Shown here piece after piece: positions 7,648 through 15,569 of a stretch of 35,849 bases of DNA. The notes beneath the pieces are model-generated. The model made no database searches, had not been told where the DNA came from, and saw nothing but the letters and a program-made list of their open reading frames with translations. Where the stretch lies: contig PMKM01000019.1 of the NCBI GenBank assembly GCA_003157745.1, positions 11,614-47,462 on the forward strand, read 5' to 3'. The DNA is from Bryobacterales bacterium. Its GTDB lineage: Bacteria > Acidobacteriota > Terriglobia > Bryobacterales > Bryobacteraceae. Made by a program: the position numbers and the translations under genes. Numbering within the stretch: the stretch's first letter is position 1; every line of letters begins with the position of its first letter.

Positions 7648-8424
7648 TCACTTTAAACTGAAGCGCAATTCCACTTCCGCATCGCTGCGCGGGTACTGCG
7701 GCGGCAGCGCGGCAAACGGCGAGGCGTCGAAAATCGCCCGCTGCGCCGAAAAATCGAGCGTCGAATTGCCGCTGGGCTGGGTGATGTGGACGTGGCTCAC
7801 CGAACCGTCCCGCCGCACGGTGAACGTCACCGCCGCCACCACCGTCACGTTCCGCAAATCGCTGGTTCGCCAGGAGCGGCCGACCTTATCCACGATCAGT
7901 TTGGCATACCAGCCGAACTGCTCGCCGAACGGCGAGGAATCGCCCACGCCCACGCCACCTCCGCCCTGCAAGCCGTACATCGGCGAACTCATGCGCTGCC
8001 CGGCTTCGCTATACAGTTGGTTGGGCCGGTCGATCTGCGCGGCGCGAAACTTGTTCGGCGCGGCGGATTCGGTCATGTCCCTGCGCGCGTTGCGCCTCGA
8101 GATCGGAATGGCGTCGGGCTCGTCTTCGACCGCGCGCGTCTTGGATTTCGCATCCGGCGGCGGGGTAGGCACCTGCGATTCGGTCTCGTTGGCGACCGGA
8201 TTCTCGGCCGCCTCGCGCGCCGGCAACGGAATGCGCGCCACCGGATTCACCGCCACCGCGCCCGGGCCGCCGCCGGTGGGGCTGCCCCACTGCTCGACTT
8301 TGTGGCGAAAGATGAAGCCATAGAACAGCAGCGTCAGCACCAGCAGAACGTGGAACGCGATCGAATTCAGGAACGGCCGCGACAAGCCATCGGGTTGATC
8401 GAGGACGTCGACGTGCTGGGTCAT
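7648..8424 (-). CDS. tolA: TolA/TonB-like energy transducer (TonB C-terminal domain)
   Basis: A 258-aa inner-membrane protein. A single N-terminal transmembrane helix (about residues 17-38, FLNSIAFHVLLVLTLLFYGF) is followed by a Pro/Ala/charged periplasmic spanner (about 50-160). A C-terminal TonB/TolA domain (about 170-258) contains WYAKLIVDKVGRSW, the strand FTVRRDGSVSHVHI and the final VELRFSLK. By position, between exbD/tolR and tolB, it is the functional TolA that carries energy from the ExbB-ExbD motor to Pal-TolB. Its sequence is closer to TonB than to proteobacterial TolA. The start at 8424 overlaps the exbD stop as ATGA. The frame is open upstream, but that part is a shadow of exbD. 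Confidence 0.87.
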   Translation of the reverse strand: MTQHVDVLDQPDGLSRPFLNSIAFHVLLVLTLLFYGFIFRHKVEQWGSPTGGGPGAVAVNPVARIPLPAREAAENPVANETESQVPTPPPDAKSKTRAVEDEPDAIPISRRNARRDMTESAAPNKFRAAQIDRPNQLYSEAGQRMSSPMYGLQGGGGVGVGDSSPFGEQFGWYAKLIVDKVGRSWRTSDLRNVTVVAAVTFTVRRDGSVSHVHITQPSGNSTLDFSAQRAIFDASPFAALPPQYPRSDAEVELRFSLK

Positions 8425-8873
8425 CGCCTTCTGCCCGCGCCGGAGGAGTCCTCCGGTTGCGTCACCATGTTCACCTGAAACCCGCCCGCGCCCAGTTCCG
8501 CCGTCACCTGCGCGATCACGTCCCAGATGGCTTCCTTGTCGGCGCTGACGTAGACGCCCTTCACTTTGCCGAAGCGCTTGTGAATCTGTTTGGCCAGGTC
8601 GTTGATGTTGGTCGGCGCGCCATTCAGATACGAAGTGCCATCCTTGGTGACGCTCACCACCGGCATTTCCTTGGCCGAATCCTTGGCGAATCGCGTGTGC
8701 GGCACGTCCACTTCGAGACCGAACTGCATCACGTGCGCGGTCAGCATGAAGATGATCAGCAGCACTAGAAGAATGTCGACGAACGGCGTGATGTTGATCT
8801 CGGCCAAGCCGGCGCCGCCCCTGCGCCGCGAACCGTGCCCGTTGCCGCCATTCGATGAGAAGGACATCGTCAC
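8421..8873 (-). CDS. tolR: ExbD/TolR biopolymer transport protein
   Basis: A 150-aa inner-membrane protein with one N-terminal helix: AEINITPFVDILLVLLIIFM carries the proton-accepting aspartate in FVD. The periplasmic ExbD/TolR domain follows (about 50-140; VSVTKDGTSYLNGAPT, YVSADKEAIWDVIAQV). With ExbB/TolQ it forms the proton-driven motor. The GTG at 8873 overlaps the exbB stop (GTGA); an ATG two codons in (8867) is an alternative start. The glycine/arginine-rich N-terminal tail (SSNGGNGHGSRRRGG) is common in ExbD proteins from this kind of operon. Confidence 0.93.
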   Translation of the reverse strand: MTMSFSSNGGNGHGSRRRGGAGLAEINITPFVDILLVLLIIFMLTAHVMQFGLEVDVPHTRFAKDSAKEMPVVSVTKDGTSYLNGAPTNINDLAKQIHKRFGKVKGVYVSADKEAIWDVIAQVTAELGAGGFQVNMVTQPEDSSGAGRRR

Positions 8874-9556
8874 TCGCTGAAGCTGCGTTCGGCCAGGTTG
8901 AGGAATTCGAGCGAGAAATCGTCCAGCCGCGTGCCGATCTCGCGGATGCGGTTGCCGAACAGGTTATAGAACAGGGCCGCCGGAATGGCGGCAAACAGGC
9001 CCAGGGCGGTGGCAATCAGCGCTTCGGAGATGCCGGGGCCGACGGCGGCCAGACTGGTGGCGCCCTGCTGCCCGAGCGCGCTGAAGGTGCGGATGATGCC
9101 GAGCACGGTGCCCAGCAATCCGACGAACGGCGAAACCGAGGCCGTGATCGCAAGCCAGTGCATGTTGCGCTCGAGCTTGGCGACTTCCTCGCTCACGCCC
9201 AGTTGCAGCGCCCGTTCGAGCGCCGTCCGGTTGGTCAGCCGGGTATGCGCCTTCACCTGCCGCTCGACTTCCTCGTAGCCGAAGTCGAAAACCGAAACCA
9301 GCGGCGAGGGCCGGTATTGCTCGCTCGCCACCATCACCGCGTCGAGCGCGCCGGCCTTGCGGAACGCCCGCAGAAAGCGCGCATTCGTCCGCCGCGCGCC
9401 GCCGAGGCCGCTCAGCTTGGAGAAAATCACGGTCCAGGAAAAAACCGAAAAGACGATCAGCACGATCAGGACAAACCAGCCAGCCGGGCCGGCCTCCTGA
9501 ACCATCTGCGTCAGATCAGTCTGTAAAAGGAAGGCTGCGGGAGCTTCGAAACTCAA
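8870..9556 (-). CDS. tolQ: ExbB/TolQ proton channel protein
   Basis: A 228-aa inner-membrane protein of the MotA/TolQ/ExbB family with three transmembrane helices: FVLIVLIVFSVFSWTVIF near the N-terminus, and the SPFVGLLGTVLGIIRTF and EALIATALGLFAAIPAALFYN pair in the C-terminal half. The conserved threonine of the channel sits in LLGTVLG. I set the start at the TTG at 9556 because AGGAGA lies four bases upstream; GTG at 9583 or the longer frame to 9637 are possible but have poorer signals. It is the first gene of the operon tolQ-tolR-tolA-tolB-pal-cpoB, which must start from a promoter between 9557 and 9703. Confidence 0.9.
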   Translation of the reverse strand: MSFEAPAAFLLQTDLTQMVQEAGPAGWFVLIVLIVFSVFSWTVIFSKLSGLGGARRTNARFLRAFRKAGALDAVMVASEQYRPSPLVSVFDFGYEEVERQVKAHTRLTNRTALERALQLGVSEEVAKLERNMHWLAITASVSPFVGLLGTVLGIIRTFSALGQQGATSLAAVGPGISEALIATALGLFAAIPAALFYNLFGNRIREIGTRLDDFSLEFLNLAERSFSE

Positions 9557-9703
9557 TTCGTCTCCTAACCTAAAATCTATCACAGAGCCGCGCCGCGCCG
9601 CAGGAAATACGCCGCTCGGCGGTAACCGAATATACATGCGGCGCCGGGTCTGGCGAGGCCCAGGGCGCTCTCTCGAAACTGCCTAAATCAGGTTCGTCCG
9701 CGC

Positions 9704-10954
9704 CTATTCGACCTTGCGCAGAACCATGGCGGAATTCTTGCTGCCGAAGGCGATGCAATTGGCGACGGCGTGCTCGATGGCGAGCTTGCGCGCGGTGGTG
9801 GGGACGTAGTCGAGATCGCAATTCGGATCCGGTTCGTCGACGTTGATCGTGGGGTGGACCACGCCGTCGCGCATGGCGAGCAAGATGCTCGCTACGCCAG
9901 CGGCGCCGCAGGCTCCCTGCGGATGACCGATAAGACTCTTGATCGACGAGCCGGGAAGCTTATAGGCATGGCCGTTGAAGGCCAGCTTGACGGCGCGCGT
10001 TTCAATCCGGTCGTTGAGCTCGGTCGAAGTGCCGTGATAGCTGATGTACTGCACGTCGGAGGGGGCGATGCCGGATTCGGCGAGCGCCATGCCGATGGCA
10101 CGCGCCGGCTCCTCGCCGCATTCTTCCAAACGCACGCGATGGTAGGCCTCGCAGGTGGAACCGTAGCCGGTGACTTCGCCGTAGATCCTGGCGCCGCGCG
10201 CGCGGGCGCGTTCCATTTCCTCGAAGATGAAGAACCAGGCGCCTTCGGCGATCACGAAACCGTCGCGGTCGCGCGAGAAGGGGCGGGAGGCGCGCTCCGG
10301 CTGGTCGTTCCAGCGGGTGGACATAATGCGCATCAATTGAAATCCGCGCAGGATCAGCGGCGCCAGGGGGGCATCCACGCCGCCGGCGACGACGGTATCG
10401 AGCATGCCGTAGCGGATGTGGTGAAAGGCGTAGCCCATGGCATCGGTCGAGGACGTGCAGCCGGTGGAAACGATGTGGCTGAGTCCGCGGAATCCGAATT
10501 TCATGGACACTTCGCTGGCCAGCGTGCCGATGGTCCCGGTGGGAACGGTGTAGACGCTGCACTGCTTGATGTGGCCGGTATAGAAAAGGCGGTACTGTTC
10601 TTCGGTGAAATCCTGGCTCCCGCCGCCGGAGCCGACCATGACGCCGATGGCGCGCAGTTCGTCGCGCGTCATGTGGGCCGGATCGAGGCCGGCGTCGGCG
10701 AGCGCCTCGGCCACGCTGCACAGTGCCAGCGGCACGGCGCGCGAGACGTGCGGCCGGTCCTTCGGGTCAACCCACTGCTTCTCGTCGAACTCTTCCGGCA
10801 CCTGGCCGGCCACCTGCACCTGGAACGGCGTGGGATCGAAGCGCGCGATGCGCCTCACTCCACTGACCCCATTGCGGCTAGCTTGCCAAAAGGACTCACG
10901 ACCGATTCCATTTGGGCTGACCGCGCCAATTCCGGTTATTGCCACGCGACGCAT
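9704..10954 (-). CDS. Beta-ketoacyl-ACP synthase, FabF (KAS II)-like
   Basis: A 416-aa thiolase-fold condensing enzyme. It adds a malonyl-ACP-derived two-carbon unit to an acyl chain in fatty-acid or related synthesis. The catalytic triad is visible: nucleophilic Cys166 in VSTGCTSSTDAMGYA, His307 in SYHGTSTELND and His344 in IKSLIGHPQGACGAAG, with Lys339. The C-terminal glycine loop, FGGTN in FabF, reads FGSKN here, and the cysteine region TSSTDAM differs from the FabF consensus. It may therefore be a paralogue with a special substrate rather than the housekeeping FabF. It lies 66 bases downstream of rpsA. No acyl carrier protein or other fab gene is adjacent. Confidence 0.88.
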   Translation of the reverse strand: MRRVAITGIGAVSPNGIGRESFWQASRNGVSGVRRIARFDPTPFQVQVAGQVPEEFDEKQWVDPKDRPHVSRAVPLALCSVAEALADAGLDPAHMTRDELRAIGVMVGSGGGSQDFTEEQYRLFYTGHIKQCSVYTVPTGTIGTLASEVSMKFGFRGLSHIVSTGCTSSTDAMGYAFHHIRYGMLDTVVAGGVDAPLAPLILRGFQLMRIMSTRWNDQPERASRPFSRDRDGFVIAEGAWFFIFEEMERARARGARIYGEVTGYGSTCEAYHRVRLEECGEEPARAIGMALAESGIAPSDVQYISYHGTSTELNDRIETRAVKLAFNGHAYKLPGSSIKSLIGHPQGACGAAGVASILLAMRDGVVHPTINVDEPDPNCDLDYVPTTARKLAIEHAVANCIAFGSKNSAMVLRKVE

Positions 10955-11020
10955 TTCGATTATCTTGCCTTTCCTAGACTGCTCAGTATAGGTCGAAACG
11001 GATGACGGCGCACCCGGGGC

Positions 11021-12733
11021 CTACGCCAGTTCCACTTCGATGCGCTTCTGCGCGGCATCGAGCTTGAGGATGCGGAAGCTGCGGATCTGCCCGGCGCGCG
11101 GAGCGTCGTCGCGATCCGGGCCGGCGGAGGCTCCGCCTTTTTTCCACTTGGCCTCGAGCATCGAGGTCAACGAGGAAAGGTCCGTCTTGTCCGGAGCCGG
11201 CGGCGCTTCGGCGGCGCGGGCGGGCTCGTTCGCGATGCGGCAGGTGGCCGGCACGCCCTCGCCCAATTCGACGCGGGCGCGGCCGCCGGAGACGTCGGTC
11301 ATGCGGCCGGTCACGACGTCGCCCGTCTTGTGCTCGGCGATGTACTCGTCGAGGCCGGTGGGGACGAGTTGCTTCATGCCCAGGCGCAGGCGGCGCTTGG
11401 CGACATCGGCTTCGAGCACCAGCGCCTTGACGACTTGCCCGACCTTGAGCACTTCCTGCGGATGATTGATCCGTTTTTCGGCGCTGATATCGCCCACGTG
11501 GACCATGCCTTCCACGCCTTCGGCGAGTTCGATGAACGCGCCGAACTTCTGCAGGCTGGTAACTTTGCCTTCCACCTGCGAATCCACCGGGAACTTCTGC
11601 GCAACGTCGGCCCAGGGATCGCCGACCACTTGCTTGAGACCAAGCGAAATGCGGCGCTCGCCCTGGTTGACGCCGAGCACGGCCACTTCCACCTGCTCGC
11701 CTTCCTTGAGGACGTCGGACGGCTTGCGCACCTTCTTGGTCCACGACATCTCGGAGAGGTGGATCAGTCCTTCCACGCCCTTTTCGAGTTCGACGAAGGC
11801 GCCGAATTCGGCCAGGCGGGTTACGGTGCCGGTCACGCGGTCGCCCACCTTATACTTGTCGCCGGCCAGGTCCCACGGATGCGGCTGCAATTGCTTGAGG
11901 CCGATAGCGATGCGGCGCTTGGCGGCGTCCACCTTGAGCACCTTGGCCTCCACCTGCTGGCCGGGCTCGAGAACGTCGGCCGGTTTGTTGACGCGGCCCC
12001 AGGAAATATCGGCCACGTGCAGCAGGGCGTCCACGCCGCCGATATCGACGAAGGCGCCGAAATCGGTGAGGCTGCGCACGGTGCCGGTGACGGTCTCGCC
12101 TTCCTTGATCTGGCTGTAGCGCTTCTCCTTGGTCTCGCGCTCCTCGTCCTCGAGCACGGCGCGGCGGTCGACAACCACGTCCTCGTCGGCCGTATCGAGC
12201 TTGATGATGCGGCAGCGTATGTCCTGCCCGACCAGCTTCTCGAGATCGGCGGCTTCGCGCGCGCCCGATCGCGAAGCGGGCATGAAAGCGCGCACGCCCA
12301 CATCCACGCTGACGCCGCCCTTGACGACGGCGGTCACCATGCCGGCGATGGGCGCCTTATCGGCGAAGGCCTTTTCGAGCGCCGACCAATCGCGCGGCCG
12401 CTCGACCTTCATGCGCGAAAGCTCGTAGTAGCCCTCCGGATCGCGACCCTTGATCGACACCGGGATGGTGTCGCCGCGCTTCACGGTTTCGCCGTCCTTG
12501 ACGAAGTCGGCGAGCGGCAGGATGCCTTCGGTCTTGAAGCCGATATCGACCATGACCGACTCCGCGGTCACCGCCACCACCGTGCCTTTGAAGCCGCGAC
12601 GTTCCTCACCGGCGTGGGAACTGGTCCGCTCGTACTGGGAAAGAATGTCTGCGAACGACTCGCCGGGTTCGCTTTTGATTTGTGAGTCCGGACCGGCAGA
12701 CGGGTCCTGATCCAACATACTCGATTTGGGCAT
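11021..12733 (-). CDS. rpsA: 30S ribosomal protein S1
   Basis: A 570-aa protein with six S1 (OB-fold) domains. Visible cores include FKGTVVAVTAESVMVDIGFKT, VTGTVRSLTDFGAFVDIGG, VTGTVTRLAEFGAFVELEKG and VEGKVTSLQKFGAFIELAEG; the sixth (VTGRMTDVSGGRARVELGEG) is the most diverged. S1 binds mRNA on the small subunit and helps initiation. Its length and domain number match E. coli S1 (557 aa, six domains). I choose the ATG at 12733, with GAGG about 11 bases upstream; the frame stays open to 12811. It is divergent from the histidine kinase gene, with 99 bases between the starts. Confidence 0.93.
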   Translation of the reverse strand: MPKSSMLDQDPSAGPDSQIKSEPGESFADILSQYERTSSHAGEERRGFKGTVVAVTAESVMVDIGFKTEGILPLADFVKDGETVKRGDTIPVSIKGRDPEGYYELSRMKVERPRDWSALEKAFADKAPIAGMVTAVVKGGVSVDVGVRAFMPASRSGAREAADLEKLVGQDIRCRIIKLDTADEDVVVDRRAVLEDEERETKEKRYSQIKEGETVTGTVRSLTDFGAFVDIGGVDALLHVADISWGRVNKPADVLEPGQQVEAKVLKVDAAKRRIAIGLKQLQPHPWDLAGDKYKVGDRVTGTVTRLAEFGAFVELEKGVEGLIHLSEMSWTKKVRKPSDVLKEGEQVEVAVLGVNQGERRISLGLKQVVGDPWADVAQKFPVDSQVEGKVTSLQKFGAFIELAEGVEGMVHVGDISAEKRINHPQEVLKVGQVVKALVLEADVAKRRLRLGMKQLVPTGLDEYIAEHKTGDVVTGRMTDVSGGRARVELGEGVPATCRIANEPARAAEAPPAPDKTDLSSLTSMLEAKWKKGGASAGPDRDDAPRAGQIRSFRILKLDAAQKRIEVELA

Positions 12734-12832
12734 GAGACTTTCTACCTCATTGTGGCATAATGTAGCGGCGTGAGTGGTGGCGACTTTTCGCTTTTTTGGA
12801 GGCCGGGCCATTTCGCCACCCGGAGCTATCCC

Positions 12833-14077
12833 ATGCCGCGTCTTCCCCGATTCCTCGCCCGTGCGATTGGCCAGGTGCAGGCGCGGGATTTCGTCTGGGT
12901 TGTGCTGTTCGGCGTGTTGATCGCGCGTCCGCAGAACCCGGAAGAGGCGCAGGAGATCGTTTTTCTGGTGGCGCTGGGCGTGGCGCAGGTGCTCGAACCG
13001 AAGATCCCCACCGCGCCTACCACGCGCAGCCGCCTGCTGTGGATCGCGATCAAACTGGCGCTCGGCTTCATGCTGATCGGCTACACGGGCTCGATCGACA
13101 GCGTGTATTGGCCGGTGCTGCTACTGCCGGTGGTTTCGGCGGCGACCATGTACGGCGTGGTCGGCACCACGCTATGCGCGGCCGTGGCGGGCGCCGCGTA
13201 CCTGGTGTTCCTGCACTGGGTCCCGGACCCGATGGAGGCGGTCGCCGGCACGGTGCCGCGCCTCGTGCTGCTGGCGATGATCGGCAACCTGGCCAACTCG
13301 GTGGCCGAGGACTTGCGCAGCCAGACGCGCCAGTCGCGCGCCGCGGCCGAACAACTCGCCGCAGCCAATCGCCAGTTGCAGCAGGCCGAGGAGGAGAAGC
13401 GGCGGGTGGACCGGCTGGCCGCGCTGGGGCAGCTTTCGGCCGGGCTCGCGCACGAGCTGCGCAATCCGCTGGGGACGATTCGTGCGTCGTCGGAAATGCT
13501 GGCGCGCAGTCTGGCTAAGGAAAACGAAGTAGCGCGCGAAATGGCCGGGTTCATCGCGAGCGAAGTGGACCGCTCGAATTCGCTGATCACGCGCTTCCTC
13601 GAATTCGCGCGTCCGCTCGCGCTGCGCGTGGCACAGGCCGAGCTGGCGCAGACGCTCGATCGCGCCGTCGAGCTGGCCGAGCGCGAGGCGCCGGGCATCG
13701 CCTTCTATCGCAATTACCAGCCCGACATCGCGCCGTTCGCCTTCGATGCCGAGTTACTGGAACACGCTATCTACAACCTGCTGCTCAACGCCGCGCAGGC
13801 CAGCCCGGCCGGCGGCGCGGTGACGCTGAAGGCGCGCGCGGCGGGCGGGAACGCGGAGGTTTCGGTGATCGACCGCGGCTGCGGCATCGATCCCGCGCAA
13901 CGGGACAGCATTTTCAATCCATTCTTCTCGACCAAGCCGGCGGGCGTCGGCCTGGGATTGGCCATCGTTTCGAAAATCGTCGACGAACACGGCGGTAACA
14001 TAGCGGTGGAGAGCGAAGAGGGGAAGGGCAGCGTGTTTCGCGTGACGCTGCCGATGGAGATTCGCGCAGCGCAGTGA
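12833..14077 (+). CDS. Membrane sensor histidine kinase, NtrB-like
   Basis: A 414-aa protein. The N-terminal half has about five to six hydrophobic helices (from residue 18 to about 158) with no large periplasmic loop, so the signal may be sensed in or near the membrane. A short coiled linker (160-195) leads to HisKA, with phospho-acceptor His207 in LSAGLAHELRNPLGTI. The HATPase domain follows: N box NLLLNAAQASPAGG, G1 VIDRGCGID, F box FNPFFSTKPAGVGLGLAI. This pattern is typical of kinases that pair with NtrC-type regulators, and such a regulator gene follows. The start at 12833 has GGAG seven bases upstream. Confidence 0.9.
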   Translation: MPRLPRFLARAIGQVQARDFVWVVLFGVLIARPQNPEEAQEIVFLVALGVAQVLEPKIPTAPTTRSRLLWIAIKLALGFMLIGYTGSIDSVYWPVLLLPVVSAATMYGVVGTTLCAAVAGAAYLVFLHWVPDPMEAVAGTVPRLVLLAMIGNLANSVAEDLRSQTRQSRAAAEQLAAANRQLQQAEEEKRRVDRLAALGQLSAGLAHELRNPLGTIRASSEMLARSLAKENEVAREMAGFIASEVDRSNSLITRFLEFARPLALRVAQAELAQTLDRAVELAEREAPGIAFYRNYQPDIAPFAFDAELLEHAIYNLLLNAAQASPAGGAVTLKARAAGGNAEVSVIDRGCGIDPAQRDSIFNPFFSTKPAGVGLGLAIVSKIVDEHGGNIAVESEEGKGSVFRVTLPMEIRAAQ

Positions 14078-14086
14078 GCGCCAACT

Positions 14087-14113
14087 GTTGGCAGGCGGAA
14101 GCGCCTGCCCCAC
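14087..14113 (-). repeat. REP-like palindromic repeat between kinase and regulator genes
   Basis: A 27-bp copy in the gttggcaggcg...cctgccccac orientation. The stem ggcaggcg pairs perfectly with cgcctgcc around the loop gaag. It fills nearly all of the 43-base gap between the kinase stop (14077) and the regulator ATG (14121), and no Shine-Dalgarno sequence is visible after it. Confidence 0.85.
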
Positions 14114-14120
14114 TTTGTTT

Positions 14121-15470
14121 ATGAAGAAACGCATTCTGGTGGTCGAGGACGAAGAGAAGCTGCGGCGCGTGGTCGAGTTGCAACTGGTCTCGGCGGGGTT
14201 CGACGTCGATAAGGCGGCCACGGCCGAAGAGGCGCTGAAGGTGGTGGACCGCGCCGACCTGGTGCTCACCGATCTGCGGCTGCCTGGGATGGACGGCCTG
14301 GAGTTTCTCAACGTCATTCGCCGCCAGAACGCGCACGTGCCGGTGATCATGATGACGGCGTTCGGCAGCGTCGAGACCGCGGTCGAGGCCATGAAGGCAG
14401 GCGCCACGGATTTTCTGCTGAAGCCGTTCGGCCTGGATCATCTGATGCAGGTGGTCGGGAAAGCGCTTGAAGTGCGCGCGCTGCGCGAGGAGAACCGCGA
14501 GCTGAAGGCGGAGCTGGGCCGGCGCTATGAGTACGACAACATCATCGGACGCAGCCCGGCGATGCAGGAGATTTTCGCTTCGATCGACCGCGTGGCGCCG
14601 ACGCGCGCGACCGTCCTGCTGGCCGGCGAAAGCGGCGTCGGCAAGGATCTGATTGCGCGCGCGATCCATTTTCATTCGCCGCGGCGCGACCGGCCGCTGG
14701 TGAAGATCAATTGCAGCGCGCTGCCGGAGAACCTGATGGAAAGCGAGTTGTTCGGCTACGAGAAGGGCGCGTTCACCGGCGCGCAAACCTCGAAGCCGGG
14801 CAAGTTCGAACAGGCCGATACGGGCACCGTGTTTCTCGATGAGATCGGCGATGTGCCAGCGCCGATTCAGGTCAAGCTGCTGCGCATCCTGCAGGAGCGC
14901 GAATTCGAACGGCTGGGCAGCAACGTGACGCGGCGCATCGACGTGCGCGTGGTGGCGGCGACCAACCAGGACCTGCGCGCGGCGCTCGAACAGGGCACCT
15001 TTCGCGAGGACCTTTATTACCGCCTGAACGTGGTGCCGCTGAACATTCCGCCGCTGCGCGAGCGCAAACAGGACATACCGTTTCTGGCCAACCATTTCGT
15101 GCAGAAGCTGGCGCCGGAGAACGGCTGCCAGGTGGAGCGCATCACGGATCCAGGGATGGAAAAGCTGATCGCGTATTACTGGCCGGGCAACGTGCGGGAA
15201 CTCGAGAACGTGATCGAGCGCAGCCTGGTGATGTGCCTGGGCACGGAGCTAGACGCCGCCGATATCAAGCTCGAAGCCGACCGCAGGCCGCGCGCGCAGG
15301 CCGACACGCATTTTCTGCCCGAGGGGTTGACACTAGATACCTATGAGCAGGAAATCATCCGCGAGGCCCTGCGCCGCGCCGACGGCAATAAGAGCCAGGC
15401 CGCGCGGTTGCTCGGCCTGACGCGGAACGCGCTGCGCTACAGGCTGACGCAGATGGGGATGGAAGCGTAA
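14121..15470 (+). CDS. Sigma-54-dependent response regulator, NtrC family
   Basis: A 449-aa transcription activator. The receiver domain (1-118) has phospho-acceptor Asp51 in [13 protein letters not shown] and Lys101 in FLLKPFG. The central AAA+ domain (about 140-365) has Walker A GESGVGKD (169-176), the sigma-54-contacting GAFTGA loop (216-221) and Walker [10 protein letters not shown] Fis-type helix-turn-helix closes the protein ([20 protein letters not shown]). It should open sigma-54 promoters when phosphorylated by the upstream kinase. The frame is open for 11 codons upstream, but these are made by the REP element; the ATG at 14121 ([12 protein letters not shown]) is the natural start. 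I found no convincing -24/-12 promoter in the window, so its targets are probably elsewhere. Confidence 0.93.
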   Translation: MKKRILVVEDEEKLRRVVELQLVSAGFDVDKAATAEEALKVVDRADLVLTDLRLPGMDGLEFLNVIRRQNAHVPVIMMTAFGSVETAVEAMKAGATDFLLKPFGLDHLMQVVGKALEVRALREENRELKAELGRRYEYDNIIGRSPAMQEIFASIDRVAPTRATVLLAGESGVGKDLIARAIHFHSPRRDRPLVKINCSALPENLMESELFGYEKGAFTGAQTSKPGKFEQADTGTVFLDEIGDVPAPIQVKLLRILQEREFERLGSNVTRRIDVRVVAATNQDLRAALEQGTFREDLYYRLNVVPLNIPPLRERKQDIPFLANHFVQKLAPENGCQVERITDPGMEKLIAYYWPGNVRELENVIERSLVMCLGTELDAADIKLEADRRPRAQADTHFLPEGLTLDTYEQEIIREALRRADGNKSQAARLLGLTRNALRYRLTQMGMEA

Positions 15471-15480
15471 GGGTGCAGGT

Positions 15481-15561
15481 GGGGTTGGCAGGCGAAAGCG
15501 CCTGCCCCACACCGGACCCTTCGCGAGCAAAGTGGGGCAGGCGCTTCCGCCTGCCAACCCC
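15481..15561. repeat. Inverted pair of REP-like repeats (BIME-like)
   Basis: Two copies face each other: 15481-15510 (ggggttggcaggcg...) and 15532-15561 (...cgcctgccaacccc is replaced by ccgcctgccaacccc), with a 21-base spacer. The outer 30-base arms are almost perfect reverse complements, and each copy is also a small hairpin by itself. The pair lies between the convergent stops of the NtrC-like gene (15470) and the GH28 gene (15570), so it could also act as a terminator for both. Confidence 0.85.
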
Positions 15562-15569
15562 AAGGTCTG

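Noticed and set aside
7648-9015. A longer 455-residue version of the TolA/TonB-like protein
   Set aside because: The extra N-terminus is exbD/exbB sequence in another frame; the ATG at 8424 overlaps the exbD stop in the usual operon manner.
11330-12685. A 451-codon plus-strand frame opposite rpsA
   Set aside because: Antisense to six clear S1 domains, with low-complexity His/Leu/Asp composition and no motif.
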